A stretch of 64,000 bases of DNA from Kangiella aquimarina DSM 16071 (lineage in GTDB: Bacteria > Pseudomonadota > Gammaproteobacteria > Enterobacterales > Kangiellaceae): contig NZ_KB893650.1 in NCBI RefSeq assembly GCF_000374105.1, positions 1,172,862 through 1,236,861 on the forward strand, in the 5' to 3' direction. The position numbers and the translations under genes are program-made. The notes below the pieces were generated by a model. That model was not told the origin of the DNA and searched no databases. It worked only from the letters and a program-made list of their open reading frames with translations. This document shows positions 63,159 through 64,000 of this stretch, piece by piece (positions within the stretch are counted from its first letter, which is position 1; every line of letters begins with the position of its first letter).

Positions 63159-64000
63159 ATGATAGAAGTTAGGGGTATCTCTAAGCGCTACGGTAATCTG
63201 CAGGCCGTAGACAATCTTTCGATTACTATCGAGAAAGGCCATATTTTTGGTTTGCTGGGGCCTAATGGCGCGGGCAAAAGTACCACCATTTCCATGATGT
63301 GTGGGCTGATAAATCCTGACCAGGGGCAGGTTCTGCTCAATGGTAATGCACCGGGAATAAAAGAAACCAAACATAAAATTGGCCTGATTCCACAATCTAT
63401 TGCTTTGTATGAAGAATTAACTGCTCTGGACAATTTGAGCTTTTTTGCAGATTTATACAATTTGCCAGCCAGCCAAAAAGCAGAACGTATGGAGTGGTCT
63501 TTAGCTTTCGTCGGTTTACAGGACCGAGCAAAGGATGCGGTACAGGACTTTTCAGGCGGTATGAAGCGTCGATTAAATTTAGCGGCATCTTTGTTACACG
63601 ATCCTGAATTTATTTTTATGGATGAACCTACAGCTGGTGTTGATCCTCAGTCGCGTAACAAGCTTTTTGAAAGCGTTTTTGAACTAAAAGCTTTGGGCAA
63701 AACCATTATCTATACTACTCACTATATGGAAGAAGCGGAAAAGTTATGCGATAGGGTTGGAGTGGTTGATAAAGGACAGTTATTGGCATTGGGAACTGTT
63801 GATGAATTGATTGAGCAATATGGTGGTGAGTCCAGGGTTCATATTAAGTCTGAGCAGGGCGAAGAAAGCTTTATGACAGCCAATCCGGTTAATGATTTGA
63901 TGACACGCTTGAAAGGACTGACAACGGTTGAGAACTTAAGTTTACAACGTCCTAATTTGGAAACCGTTTTCTTGAACTTAACTGGCAAGCAATTGAGGGA
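63159..64000 (+). CDS. ABC transporter ATP-binding protein (3' end beyond the window)
   Basis: 280 codons visible, open to the window end. A strong TTAGGAGAAGGG site precedes the ATG at 63159. Walker A GPNGAGKST (about 37-45), signature FSGGMKRRLNLA (about 131-142), Walker B EFIFMDEPTAGVD (about 148-160), and the switch His in YTTHYMEEAE. MIEVRGISKRYGNLQAVDN is the start. It is the ATPase of an ABC-2-type exporter, as its C-terminal NLETVFLNLTGKQL tail suggests; a permease probably follows outside the window. Confidence 0.92.
   Translation, partial: MIEVRGISKRYGNLQAVDNLSITIEKGHIFGLLGPNGAGKSTTISMMCGLINPDQGQVLLNGNAPGIKETKHKIGLIPQSIALYEELTALDNLSFFADLYNLPASQKAERMEWSLAFVGLQDRAKDAVQDFSGGMKRRLNLAASLLHDPEFIFMDEPTAGVDPQSRNKLFESVFELKALGKTIIYTTHYMEEAEKLCDRVGVVDKGQLLALGTVDELIEQYGGESRVHIKSEQGEESFMTANPVNDLMTRLKGLTTVENLSLQRPNLETVFLNLTGKQLR

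Noticed and set aside
1-64000. CRISPR arrays, prophage genes, insertion sequences, rRNA genes
   Set aside because: Looked for regular short repeats with spacers, transposase or integrase motifs and rRNA-like sequence; none found.

Overview
The window is a contiguous piece of a gammaproteobacterial chromosome of moderate G+C with tightly packed housekeeping operons. The gene order (tol-pal-cpoB-queE-queC; ndk-rlmN-pilW-rodZ-ispG-hisS-yfgM-bamB-der; guaB-guaA; valS-holC-pepA facing lptF-lptG), the fused aspartokinase/diaminopimelate decarboxylase and the many lipoproteins with clear lipoboxes fit a marine gammaproteobacterium. Kangiella or a close relative is my guess. I see no phage, transposase, CRISPR array or integron.

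Layout. 1-3.5 kb: start of a lipoprotein gene (minus strand), an ABC-F translation factor (yheS) and ruvB. 3.5-8.7 kb: the complete Tol-Pal cell-envelope operon (ybgC, tolQRAB, pal, cpoB). 8.8-10.9 kb: queE and queC (queuosine precursor) and a BsuPI-domain protein. 11-20.8 kb: ndk, rlmN, pilW, rodZ, ispG, hisS, yfgM, bamB, der. 20.8-26.1 kb: xseA (minus), guaB, guaA, tadA. 26.2-29.5 kb: a lysine-biosynthesis locus with an apparent leader-peptide attenuator in front of a LysC-LysA fusion, then a small conserved protein. 29.5-35.3 kb (minus): a small secreted protein, valS, a methyltransferase, holC, pepA. 35.4-38.9 kb: lptF, lptG, a second methyltransferase, an RDD membrane protein. 39-44.4 kb: a DUF885 metallopeptidase-like protein, a membrane protein/XRE regulator pair, tRNA-Leu(CAA), a secreted lipase and a secreted partner protein. 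44.4-50.3 kb: GNAT acetyltransferase, an M15 peptidase with an L,D-transpeptidase, a GGDEF protein and a DUF2805 protein. 50.3-52.6 kb: a cluster of poorly known minus-strand genes, the most accessory-looking stretch. 52.8-64 kb: SatD/DUF3307 pair, DUF6279 lipoprotein, a lipoprotein with a C-terminal pilin-like domain, fklB, rdgC, a large conserved protein of unknown function, a SUKH-like protein, a UbiA-family prenyltransferase, ychJ and the start of an ABC transporter ATPase cut by the window end.

Most notable points. (1) Upstream of the LysC-LysA fusion there is a promoter, a 24-codon lysine-rich reading frame (7 Lys) and three RNA segments that can form a 1:2 hairpin, a 2:3 antiterminator and a 3:4 intrinsic terminator. 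This is the classical amino-acid attenuator design, for lysine, where riboswitch (L-box) control is the usual expectation. (2) A 707-residue lipoprotein ends in about 130 residues that look like a type IV pilin without its prepilin peptidase site. (3) A SatD/DUF3307 operon has a near-consensus promoter placed so that the mRNA would be leaderless at a GTG start, with palindromes over and upstream of the promoter. (4) REP-like palindromes with a GTAGGG head are dispersed in several intergenic gaps.
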